NCBI RefSeq assembly: GCF_000215705.1
Contig: NC_015677.1
Coordinates: forward strand, 3,918,001-3,982,000
Reading direction: 5' to 3'
Source of the DNA: Ramlibacter tataouinensis TTB310
Lineage (GTDB): Bacteria > Pseudomonadota > Gammaproteobacteria > Burkholderiales > Burkholderiaceae_C
Length of the DNA: 64,000 bases
Shown here: positions 26,401 through 33,815 of the stretch, piece after piece
How the letters are laid out: each line of letters opens with the position of its first letter
Numbering within the stretch: the stretch's first letter is position 1
Notes under the pieces: generated by a model
The model's input: the letters and a program-made list of their open reading frames with translations, nothing else
Database searches by the model: none
Told to the model about the DNA's origin: nothing
Program-made: the position numbers and the translations under genes

Positions 26401-27566
26401 TGCGCGGCCAGCGCGGCCGCGGCGGCCGGCTCCAGCGGCAGGTGGGCCGCCAGCTGGCCCAGCGCCGCCAGGTCCAGCCGGTCGGCGCGCAGGCTGCCCT
26501 GCTCGGGCCGGCCCTCCTGCGCCGCGGACCAGGCGAGCACCAGGTTGCCGCCCGGCCAGCGCAGCCCGGCCTCGGTGACGAACTGCAGGTCGCGCGTCTC
26601 CAGCTCCAGGCGGCCGGCCTGCCACCGGCCGGCCAGCCGGCCCGACAGGGTGGCCAGGGCCAGCGGCGGCTTGTCCGGCGCCAGCGCGGCGCGTGCGCCC
26701 TGCAGCGATACATCCGCCGTGCCGCCGGCCACCTGGCCCCGCACCACGTCGAGCCAGGCACGCACCCGGCCCCGCCCGCCGGCCTGCAGGGCCTGCACCG
26801 GCCCATGGCGGCCCAGCGGCTCCAGGTCGATCTGCTGGAAGTCGGCATGCAGCTGGCCCTCCCAGTCCCGCCAGCGGCCGGCATGGGCGGACAGCAGCGG
26901 CTGGCGGAACTCGCCGCGCACGCTGAAACGCGCGCCCCAGCCGGCTGGCGGCGTCGCGTCCAGCCGCAAGGCATGCCGGCGCGCGGAGTTGCGCACCACG
27001 AGGTCGACCTGCTCCAGCACGACCGGGGCCAGCCCGCGCTGTTCGTCGGTCCAGTGCACGGTGCCGCCGCGGATGACGAACTCGCGCTGGCGGAAGAACC
27101 AGTCGGCCGCGGCGCTGTCGCCCTCGCCGGACGACAGCCTCAGGCCCGCCACCCACCAGGCGCCGTCGGCACCGCGCCGCGCCCGCAGCTGCGGCCCGTC
27201 CACCACCAGCTGGTCGAAGCCCAGATGCCACAGCGAGCGCGGGGACAACGCGCCCCGCACCTGCGCCAGGCGCAGCGCCTCGCGTCCCTGGGCGTCCAGC
27301 AGCACCACATCGCGCAGCTCGAACGAAGGCGCCAGGCCGTGGCTGGCGGCGCGGATGTCGCCGATGCGCACCGGCACCCCCAGGGCACGGGTGGCCTGCG
27401 CCTCGATCCAGGGGCGGAAGTCGCCGATTCGCGGCACAATCCACGCATGCAGCGCCCCCCAGGCCAGCACCAGCGCCAGCCAGAAGGTGACCAGGAGCCA
27501 CAACAACCCCTTGGCGGCGGCGCAATAGGCCCGCAGCTTTCCTGAGGGCGTCGGCGAGTCATTCAT
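23433..27566 (-). CDS. yhdP: YhdP-family AsmA-like phospholipid transport protein
   Basis: 1377 residues, normal for the family. One N-terminal membrane helix (GLLWLLVTFWLALVLAWGALHAW) anchors a very long periplasmic region of beta-rich repeats; the C-terminal DUF3971/AsmA2 part contains SGQFLKADPGLAKLLSVLSLQSLPRRLTLDFRDVFSEGFAFD. A proline-rich linker (PPPSPPPPP) lies near residue 950. YhdP-like proteins form bridge-like channels carrying phospholipids to the outer membrane. Only 24 bases separate its start from the divergent glnE. The frame stays open far upstream through the antisense of glnE, which is not coding. Confidence 0.92.
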   Translation of the reverse strand: MNDSPTPSGKLRAYCAAAKGLLWLLVTFWLALVLAWGALHAWIVPRIGDFRPWIEAQATRALGVPVRIGDIRAASHGLAPSFELRDVVLLDAQGREALRLAQVRGALSPRSLWHLGFDQLVVDGPQLRARRGADGAWWVAGLRLSSGEGDSAAADWFFRQREFVIRGGTVHWTDEQRGLAPVVLEQVDLVVRNSARRHALRLDATPPAGWGARFSVRGEFRQPLLSAHAGRWRDWEGQLHADFQQIDLEPLGRHGPVQALQAGGRGRVRAWLDVVRGQVAGGTADVSLQGARAALAPDKPPLALATLSGRLAGRWQAGRLELETRDLQFVTEAGLRWPGGNLVLAWSAAQEGRPEQGSLRADRLDLAALGQLAAHLPLEPAAAAALAAHAPAGLVETVQARWQGPPGRPDKYEARGRVTGLAVGPGPGEAGVGTPGVEGANIDFDLTEEGGKVRLQIERGAVALPGVLEEARIPVDQLQAQLQWQRSGERLSLSGSGLRFSNADLQGEGQFSWRTADVPGRRFPGVLDLQASLARADGARVWRYLPLGVPKGTRDYVREAVLAGEVRGARVRVRGDLHDFPFSDARRGEFRISAPVRDAVYAYAPRSLVPGPAPWPALTGLSGELVFERGGLRVGAAQGRLGSGPALQVQADASIPDLRNATVMVQGQVRGPLAESLAVVNGSPLAAMVGSGLARASATGPAEVRLQLALPLADLASAKMQGSVTLAGNDVQITPDSPSLARARGVIGFSERGFSLAGVQARALGGEVRIEGGSRQAPAAGASEPSAVLRVQGTATAEGLRQAHELGLLAGLARNASGGAAYSATIALRPGQPDISVSSNLQGLALGLPPPLNKAAEAVLPLRFEAGAVHGTARPHDRWLLELGRLASVRYVRDVSGAEPQVVRGAIAVGLEAGEEAPMPEQGVVANIHLATVDVDAWESVLGAAAGATPPPSPPPPPATAGPAARPADPAAASGYLPTTLAVRARALVAQGRTLHDVVVGGSREGLTWRANVDAAELNGYVEYRQSSSGAGAGRLYARLTRLALAAAAAGEVEAILEQQPQSSIPALDVVVDDFELRGKKLGRLEIDAVNRGPGAVAREGGIREWRLNKLSLGMPEATFSATGNWAALGAQAVVPGGPPAGPRPADERRRSVMSFRLDLADAGGLLSRLGMPGVVQGGRGRLEGQVAWMGSPLSPDYPSLNGSFAVNVESGQFLKADPGLAKLLSVLSLQSLPRRLTLDFRDVFSEGFAFDFVRGDASIQQGMAFTNNLQMKGINAAVLMEGRADIARETQDIRVVVVPEINAGTASLVATVINPAIGLGTFLAQFFLRQPLMRAATQEFLVDGTWADPRVTRVPRRPSAAADPSAPPPAQVQGSN

Positions 27567-27590
27567 GGAAGCTTGGAAGTGGCAGGAATT

Positions 27591-30383
27591 ATGACGGCCG
27601 GTGCGGCCCCGCGTTCCCCGGGCGGCCCCGAGGCCGTTGCCGGCGACGGCCTTTCGGCCCCTTCCGCGCCGGATCCCGCGTCCGGCCAGTCCCGCTTCGC
27701 CCAGCGCCTGCGGCGCCGCTACGCCGGCGAGATGGCGCTGCTGCCCCCCGGCGAACCCACCCCCGACAGCATGGCCCTGGCGTTCGAGCGCCTGCGCGCG
27801 CGCGGCGACGGCATCGCCACGGCGCTGCGCATCCTGCGCCAGCTGGTGATGGAGCGGCTGATCGTCCTGGACTGCGACCAGGGCGCCTCCCTGCAGGCGG
27901 TGACGCGCTGCGTCACGCAGCTGGCCGAGTTCGCGCTGGACACCGCCTGCCGGGAGGCCTGCGCCCAGCTCGACGCGCAGCATGGCGCGCCGCTCGCGCC
28001 GCAGGGCGCGCGGGCGCAGCTGTGGATCGTGGGCATGGGCAAGCTGGGCGCGCGCGAGCTCAACGTGTCCAGCGACATCGACCTGGTCTACGTGTACGAC
28101 CACGACGGCGAGACCGCCGGCATCGAGGGCCGCGGCCGCATCTCCAACCACGAGTACTTCGGCAAGGCGGTCAAGACCATCTACGCCCTGGTGGGCGAGA
28201 CCACCGAGCACGGCTTCGTCTTCCGCGTCGACCTGGCGCTGCGGCCCAACGGCAACTCGGGCCCGCCGGCGGTGTCGCAGGACGCGCTGGAGGACTACTT
28301 CCAGGTGCAGGGCCGCGAGTGGGAGCGCTTCGCGTGGCTCAAGAGCCGGGTGGTGGCGCCGCGCGGCGCGATCGCGTCCGGCTCGGCCCAGGCGCTGCGC
28401 GGCACCGTGCTTCCCTTCGTGTTCCGCCGCTACCTCGACTACAACGTGTTCGATTCGCTGCGCGTGCTGCACCGGCAGATCCGCGAGCATGCGGCGCGCC
28501 GCAGCGCCGGCCGGCCCGAGCGCGCCAACGACGTCAAGCTCTCGCGCGGCGGCATCCGCGAGATCGAGTTCATCGTGCAGCTGCTGCAGGTGGTGCGCGG
28601 CGGCCAGTTCCCCGAGCTGCGCACCCGGCCCACGCTGGCCGCCCTGCAGCGCGTGGCGGCCGCGGGCCTGATGCCGCAGGCCACCGCCGATGCGCTGGCG
28701 GCCGCCTACGAATTCCTGCGCCGGGTGGAGCACCGCATCCAGTACCTGGACGACCAGCAGACCCACGTGCTGCCCCTGGGCTGCGAGGGCGAAGGCGCGG
28801 CGGCCGGGGGCGACGACCTGGGCTGGATCGCGCGCACCCTGGGCTACCCGGACTGCTGCCCCTTCCTGCACGAGCTGGACGCGCACCGCGAGCTGGTGGC
28901 GCAGGAGTTCGACAAGCTGCTGGGCACCGGCAACGAGTGCAAGGGCTGCGCCGGCCCGAAGACGGCGCGCGGCCCGGCCCCCGAGCTGGAGGCGCTGCTG
29001 GAGCAGCTGCCGCCGCAGCTGCGCGAGCGCGTGGCGCGCTGGCGCGGCCATCCGCGCGTGCTGGCGCTGCGCGAGGATGCCCGCGCCCGGCTGTCGCGCC
29101 TGGTGGAGCGCACCGGCCAATGGCTGCAGGAAGGCCGGGTCGGCGAGGAAGCCGCGCTGCGCATGGCCGACTGGATCGAGCCCCTGCTGCGCCGCGAGAG
29201 CTACCTGGCCCTGCTGCTGGAACGGCCGCGGGTGCACGAGCGGCTGCTGCGCCTGCTGGGCGCGGCGCGCTGGCCGGCGCGCTACCTGCTCCAGCACCCG
29301 GGCGTGATCGACGAACTGGCTGGCGAGGCCGTGCTGTCCGAACGCTTCGACGCCGCCGAGTTCGAGCGCGAACTGGAGCGCCGGCGCGAATCGCTGGCCC
29401 GCACCGGCGAGGACGACGAGGAGCAGCTGCTCAACCTGCTGCGCCGGGCCCACCATGCCGAGGTGTTCCGCACGCTGGCGCGCGACCTGGAGGGACGGCT
29501 GTCGGTGGAACAGGTGGCCGACGACCTGAGCGCGCTGGCCGACGCGGTGCTGAGGGTGACGGCGCGCTGGTGCTGGCGCCGCCTGAAGCAGCGGCATCGC
29601 GACGACCCCTGCTTCGCCGTCATCGGCTACGGCAAGCTGGGCGGCAAGGAGCTGGGCTACGGCAGCGACCTGGACATCGTTTTCGTCTACGAGGACGGGC
29701 ACGAGGCCGCGCCGGAAGCCTATGCCGCTTTCGTGCGCAAGCTGATCAATTGGCTGACCACCAAGACCGGCGAGGGCGACCTGTTCGAGATCGACACCGC
29801 GCTGCGGCCCAACGGCAGCTCCGGCCTGCTGATCACCACGTTCGAGGCCTACGCCAACTACCAGCAGAACCGCGGCAGCAACACCGCCTGGACCTGGGAG
29901 CACCAGGCCATGACGCGCGCGCGCTTCGTGCTGGGGGAACCGGAGCTGGCGAGCCGCTTCGACGCGGTGCGCGAGACGGTGATCACCGCGCCGCGCGACG
30001 TGGCGGCGCTGCGGGCCCAGATCGTGGCCATGCGCGAGAAGGTCCGCGCGGCCCACCCGGTCAAGGCCGGCCGCTTCGACGTCAAGCACAGCCCCGGCGG
30101 CATGGTGGACGCGGAGTTCGCGGTGCAGTTCCTGGTGCTGTCGCAGGCCGGAACGCACCGCGAGCTGATCCCCAACCTCGGCAATATCGCCCTGCTGCTG
30201 CGGGCCGAGGAAGCCGGCCTGCTGCCGCCCGGCGTGGGCCGCGCCGCTGCCGACGCCTACCGTGGCCTGCGCCGCGTCCAGCACCGCGCCCGGCTCAACG
30301 AGGAACCCACCCATGTGGGACCGGCCGAGATGGCCGCCGAGCGCAACGCTGTGCTGGCGCTGTGGCGGGCGGTGTTCGGCTGA
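27591..30383 (+). CDS. glnE: Bifunctional glutamine synthetase adenylyltransferase/deadenylase
   Basis: 930 residues, normal length. Both nucleotidyltransferase halves are present: N-terminal deadenylase motif GMGKLGARELNVSSDIDLVYV and C-terminal adenylylase motif GYGKLGGKELGYGSDLDIVFVYE, each followed by its GlnD-PII-type helical domain (DVKLSRGGIREIEFIVQ; VKHSPGGMVDAEFAVQF). It switches glutamine synthetase activity according to PII state. I use the ATG at 27591, preceded by GGCAGGAA; an in-frame TTG at 27573 is less likely. The first 35 residues are Gly/Ala/Pro-rich and poorly conserved-looking. Confidence 0.96.
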   Translation: MTAGAAPRSPGGPEAVAGDGLSAPSAPDPASGQSRFAQRLRRRYAGEMALLPPGEPTPDSMALAFERLRARGDGIATALRILRQLVMERLIVLDCDQGASLQAVTRCVTQLAEFALDTACREACAQLDAQHGAPLAPQGARAQLWIVGMGKLGARELNVSSDIDLVYVYDHDGETAGIEGRGRISNHEYFGKAVKTIYALVGETTEHGFVFRVDLALRPNGNSGPPAVSQDALEDYFQVQGREWERFAWLKSRVVAPRGAIASGSAQALRGTVLPFVFRRYLDYNVFDSLRVLHRQIREHAARRSAGRPERANDVKLSRGGIREIEFIVQLLQVVRGGQFPELRTRPTLAALQRVAAAGLMPQATADALAAAYEFLRRVEHRIQYLDDQQTHVLPLGCEGEGAAAGGDDLGWIARTLGYPDCCPFLHELDAHRELVAQEFDKLLGTGNECKGCAGPKTARGPAPELEALLEQLPPQLRERVARWRGHPRVLALREDARARLSRLVERTGQWLQEGRVGEEAALRMADWIEPLLRRESYLALLLERPRVHERLLRLLGAARWPARYLLQHPGVIDELAGEAVLSERFDAAEFERELERRRESLARTGEDDEEQLLNLLRRAHHAEVFRTLARDLEGRLSVEQVADDLSALADAVLRVTARWCWRRLKQRHRDDPCFAVIGYGKLGGKELGYGSDLDIVFVYEDGHEAAPEAYAAFVRKLINWLTTKTGEGDLFEIDTALRPNGSSGLLITTFEAYANYQQNRGSNTAWTWEHQAMTRARFVLGEPELASRFDAVRETVITAPRDVAALRAQIVAMREKVRAAHPVKAGRFDVKHSPGGMVDAEFAVQFLVLSQAGTHRELIPNLGNIALLLRAEEAGLLPPGVGRAAADAYRGLRRVQHRARLNEEPTHVGPAEMAAERNAVLALWRAVFG

Positions 30384-30442
30384 AGGTCGGACCCGCCACT
30401 CGAAGGTAGCGGGGCTCGGCAGATCATCGACCAGACCACGGT

Positions 30443-30462
30443 TTAATCAATCGATTGATTAA
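30443..30462. promoter_or_regulatory. Perfect 20-bp palindromic operator before the TetR gene
   Basis: TTAATCAATCGATTGATTAA is a perfect palindrome, strikingly AT-rich for this genome, ending 20 bases before the regulator ATG. A TGTAAT hexamer at 30469-30474 could be the -10, which would place the palindrome over the -35. Most likely the operator through which the regulator represses itself and the efflux genes behind it. Confidence 0.75.
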
Positions 30463-30482
30463 CTGTGGTGTAATGCGCGGCC

Positions 30483-31202
30483 ATGCCTGCCGCACTGCCA
30501 CTTTCGACTGCTTCAGCCACTGCCTCCGGCCCGCTCCAGCCCTCGGCTACTGCCGAGCAAGCCCGCGACCGCCTGCTCATGGCCGCGCTCAAGCTGTTCG
30601 CGGAAAAAGGCTTCGCCAAGACCTCCACCCGCGAGATCGCCCAGGCTGCCGGGGCCAACGTGGCGGCCATCCGCTACTACTTCGGCGACAAGGCCGGGCT
30701 GTACCGCGCGGCTTTCGTCGAACCCATGGGCAGCCCGCGCGACGACATCCCGCTGTACGACCAGCCGCAGCTGCCGCTGCGTCAATCCCTGGAAATCTTC
30801 ATGCGCTGCTTCCTGGAGCCGATGAAGCAGGGCGAGCTGGTGCAGCACTGCACCCGGCTGCATTTCCGCGAGATGCTGGAACCGACCTCGGTGTGGCAGG
30901 AAGAGATCGAGAACGGCATCCGGCCGGCGCACGCGGCGCTGGCGCGCATCCTGTGCCGCCACCTCGGCCTGGCCCAGGCGGACGACGAGGTGCACCGCCT
31001 GGGCTTCGCCATCGTGGCCCTGCCCATCCACCTGTACATCTGCCGCGACATCATCGACGCGATCAGCCCCCGGCTGCTGGCCGACGAGGCCGCCATCGAC
31101 CGCTCGGTGCAGCGGCTGGCCGAGCTGGCGATGGCCCTGGTCGAGGCGGAAGCGGTCCGGCGCCGTGCCGCGCCCGCGCAGCCGGCGGAGACTGCGCGAT
31201 GA
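30483..31202 (+). CDS. TetR-family repressor, CecR (DUF1956) type
   Basis: 239 residues. The N-terminal TetR helix-turn-helix (RDRLLMAALKLFAEKGFAKTSTREIAQAAGANVAAIRYYFGDKAGLYRAAF, about 28-80) is followed by the CecR/YbiH-type ligand domain with HCTRLHFREMLEPT and HLYICRDIIDAI. In E. coli CecR controls an efflux locus. Here its stop overlaps the start of the outer-membrane factor gene (ATGA), so it is the first gene of the operon it presumably controls. The palindrome at 30443 is its probable binding site. Confidence 0.92.
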   Translation: MPAALPLSTASATASGPLQPSATAEQARDRLLMAALKLFAEKGFAKTSTREIAQAAGANVAAIRYYFGDKAGLYRAAFVEPMGSPRDDIPLYDQPQLPLRQSLEIFMRCFLEPMKQGELVQHCTRLHFREMLEPTSVWQEEIENGIRPAHAALARILCRHLGLAQADDEVHRLGFAIVALPIHLYICRDIIDAISPRLLADEAAIDRSVQRLAELAMALVEAEAVRRRAAPAQPAETAR

Positions 31203-32647
31203 GGCCCCGCCGCTGCGGTCTGGCGCTGGCCCTGTGTGCCCCGCTGCTGCTGGCTGCCTGTGCCGTGGCCCGGCCACCGGCCGCCGTGCCGGCCGTGCCG
31301 GCGCCGCAGTGGTACGCCGCTGCGCCCCCGCTGCCCCACGACGGCGCGGTGGCCGACCTGTCCCAGTGGTGGCGCCAGTGGGATGAACCGGTGCTGGTCG
31401 AACTGATCGATGCCGCGCAGGCCGCCAGCCCCAGCGTATCGCAAGCAGCCACCCGCATCGCGCAGGCGCGCGCCACCCGGGTGGCTGCCGGCGCCGCGCT
31501 GCAGCCCGGCCTGGACGCGGTCGCCTCGGCCACGCGCAGCAACACCCAGCCGCCGATCCCGCTGGCCACCACGCTGCAGGCCGGCTTGCAGGCGGCCTGG
31601 GAGCTCGACCTGTTCGGCGGCAACCGCGCCACTGCCGATGCGGCCCAGGCCCGGCTGCAGGGCGCCCAGGCCGGCTGGCACGCGGCGCGCGTCTCGGTGG
31701 CCGCCGAAACCGCCAATGGCTACATCGCCCTGCGCAGCTGCCTGCGCCAGCTGCAGGTGACCGAGAACGACGCCCGCTCGCGCGCCGAAACCGCGCGCCT
31801 GACCCAGTTGAGCATGGAGGCCGGCTTCACCGCCCCGGCCAGCGCCGCGCTCACCCGCGCCAGCGCCGCCGAAGCGGCAGCCCGGATGATCCAGCAGCGC
31901 GCGCAGTGCGAGACCGAGCTCAAGAGCCTGGTCGCGCTGACCGGGCTGGCCGAGCCCGAGCTGAGGCGGAAAGTGGCTCCCTTGCCCGTGGAAACCAGCC
32001 AGGGTGCGCTGTTCTCCATCGCTTCCGTGCCTGCCGGGCTGCTGGCCCAGCGGCCCGACGTGTACCAGGCCGAGCTGGAGGTGGCGGCCGCCAGCGCCGA
32101 GGTGGGCGCCGCGCGGGCCGACCGCTACCCGCGGCTGACGCTGTCCGGCTCGGTGGCCGCGGGCCGGGTGCGGGTGGGCGGCGTGGAGAGCGACGCGCAG
32201 ACCTGGTCCATCGGTCCGCTGGCCCTGAGCCTGCCGCTGCTGGACGGCGGCCGCCGCGCCGCCAACGAGGAGGCCGCCCGTGCCCGTTACGAGGACGCGG
32301 CGGTCCAGTACCGCGCCCGCGTGCGCCAGGCCATCGGGGAGGTCGAGCAGGCCCTGGTCGCGCTGGACAGCGCGCGCAGCCGCAACGACGAGGCCCTGGT
32401 CGCCGCCGAAGGCTACCGCGCCTCCTTCACCGCCACCGAGGCGCGCTTTCGCAGCGGCCTGGCCAGCCTGTTCGAGCTGGAGGACGCGCGCCGCAGCCAG
32501 CTGGCCGCCGAGACCGCCCTGGTGTCGCTGCAGCGCGAGCGCGCCGCCGCCTGGGTGCAGCTGTACCGCGCCACCGGCGGCGGCTGGCGCCGCGCCGGCG
32601 ATGACAGCGCGCCCGCAGGGGCCGGCGCGGCCGGCCTCCAGCGCTGA
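31199..32647 (+). CDS. NodT-type outer membrane factor of an RND pump
   Basis: 482 residues. Lipoprotein signal (CGLALALCAPLLLAACAV) with lipobox cysteine, then two OEP repeats with the usual markers: WELDLFGGNRA, a central PAGLLAQRPDVYQAE and a C-terminal LPLLDGGRRAANEEAARARYEDA. It forms the TolC-like exit duct of a tripartite efflux pump. It overlaps the regulator gene by 4 bases and is followed after 31 bp by the adaptor. Placing the OMF gene before the adaptor and pump is a less common order. Confidence 0.92.
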   Translation: MRPRRCGLALALCAPLLLAACAVARPPAAVPAVPAPQWYAAAPPLPHDGAVADLSQWWRQWDEPVLVELIDAAQAASPSVSQAATRIAQARATRVAAGAALQPGLDAVASATRSNTQPPIPLATTLQAGLQAAWELDLFGGNRATADAAQARLQGAQAGWHAARVSVAAETANGYIALRSCLRQLQVTENDARSRAETARLTQLSMEAGFTAPASAALTRASAAEAAARMIQQRAQCETELKSLVALTGLAEPELRRKVAPLPVETSQGALFSIASVPAGLLAQRPDVYQAELEVAAASAEVGAARADRYPRLTLSGSVAAGRVRVGGVESDAQTWSIGPLALSLPLLDGGRRAANEEAARARYEDAAVQYRARVRQAIGEVEQALVALDSARSRNDEALVAAEGYRASFTATEARFRSGLASLFELEDARRSQLAAETALVSLQRERAAAWVQLYRATGGGWRRAGDDSAPAGAGAAGLQR

Positions 32648-32678
32648 TCCCGAATCCCCTGCCAAAGAAGGCACCGCC

Positions 32679-33815
32679 ATGAAAGCCCATCCCCGTTCCA
32701 TCGCTGCCCTCTCCGCGCTGGCCCTGCTGCTGGCCGCCGGCGGCCTCACCCTGCTGTGGAGCAATGGCTCGCGCGCCGCCGGGGAAACCCCCGCCAAGCC
32801 CGTCGCCACCGGCAAGCCCGCGCTCACCGTCGCGCTGGCCACGCCGCAGCGCGTGAGCCTGCCGGTCACCCTGGCGGCCAACGGCAACATCGCCGCCTGG
32901 CAGGAGGCCAGCGTCGGCGCCGAGGCCACCGGCCAGCGCCTGACCGACGTCAAGGTGAACGTGGGCGACCGGGTGAAGAAGGGCCAGGTGCTGGCCACCT
33001 TCGCCACCGAGACGCTGCGGGCCGAGGCGGCGCAGGCGCGCGCCGCCCTGGCCGAAGCCGAGGCGGCGGCCGCCGACGCCTCGGCCAACGCCGAGCGCGC
33101 CCGCAGCCTGCAGGCCACCGGCGCCCTGTCGGCGTCGCAGATCAACCAGTACCTGACCGGCGAGAAGACCGCCCAGGCCCGGGTCCAGGCGGCGCGCGCG
33201 ACCTTCGAGGCGCAGCAGGTGCGCCTGGGCCAGACCCAGGTGACGGCGCCGGACGACGGCATCATCTCCGCGCGCACTGCCACCGTGGGCGCCGTGGTGG
33301 GCAGCGGCACCGAGCTGTTCCGCCTGATCCGCCAGGGCCGGCTGGAGTGGCGCGCCGAGGTCACTTCCACCGAGCTGGGCCGCATCACCACCGGCACCCG
33401 CGCCCAGGTGACCGCCGCCAGCGGCGCGCGGCTCGAAGGCCGGGTGCGCACCATCGGGCCCACGGTCGACCCGCAGAGCCGCTCGGCCCTGGTGTACGTG
33501 GACCTCAAGCCGCTGCCGGGCCCCGCCGCCGGCAGCGCCCGCGCCGGCATGTTCGCGCGCGGCGAGTTCGAGCTGGGCGCCACGCCGGCGCTGGTGGTGC
33601 CGCAGCCGGCCGTGGTGGTGCGCGAAGGCTTCAGCTACGTGATGCGCGTCGGCCCGGACAGCCGCGTCAGCCAGGTCAAGGTGCAGACCGGCCGGCTGGT
33701 GGGCGGCCGGCTGGAGATCACCAGCGAGCTGCCGGCCGACGCGCGCCTGGTGGCCTCGGGCGGCAGCTTCCTCAACGACGGCGACCTGGTGCGCGTGGTG
33801 GAGGCCAAGCCATGA
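32679..33815 (+). CDS. RND efflux periplasmic adaptor (MFP)
   Basis: 378 residues. An N-terminal membrane helix/signal, then the lipoyl/coiled-coil hairpin (VNVGDRVKKGQVLATFATETL ... AQARAALAEAEAAAADASANAERAR) and the barrel (QVTAPDDGIISARTATVGAVV; FARGEFELG). Adaptor proteins of this type bridge pump and outer-membrane duct. A weak purine-rich ribosome-binding site (AAAGAAGG) precedes the ATG. The stop overlaps the RND gene start (ATGA), so stoichiometric coupling with the pump is likely. Confidence 0.92.
   Translation: MKAHPRSIAALSALALLLAAGGLTLLWSNGSRAAGETPAKPVATGKPALTVALATPQRVSLPVTLAANGNIAAWQEASVGAEATGQRLTDVKVNVGDRVKKGQVLATFATETLRAEAAQARAALAEAEAAAADASANAERARSLQATGALSASQINQYLTGEKTAQARVQAARATFEAQQVRLGQTQVTAPDDGIISARTATVGAVVGSGTELFRLIRQGRLEWRAEVTSTELGRITTGTRAQVTAASGARLEGRVRTIGPTVDPQSRSALVYVDLKPLPGPAAGSARAGMFARGEFELGATPALVVPQPAVVVREGFSYVMRVGPDSRVSQVKVQTGRLVGGRLEITSELPADARLVASGGSFLNDGDLVRVVEAKP

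Noticed and set aside
27570..30314. The yhdP frame remains open on the minus strand across the whole of glnE, suggesting a 2293-residue protein
   Set aside because: The extension is antisense to a clear glnE with intact motifs; long open antisense frames are expected at this GC content, and a normal yhdP start exists at 27566.
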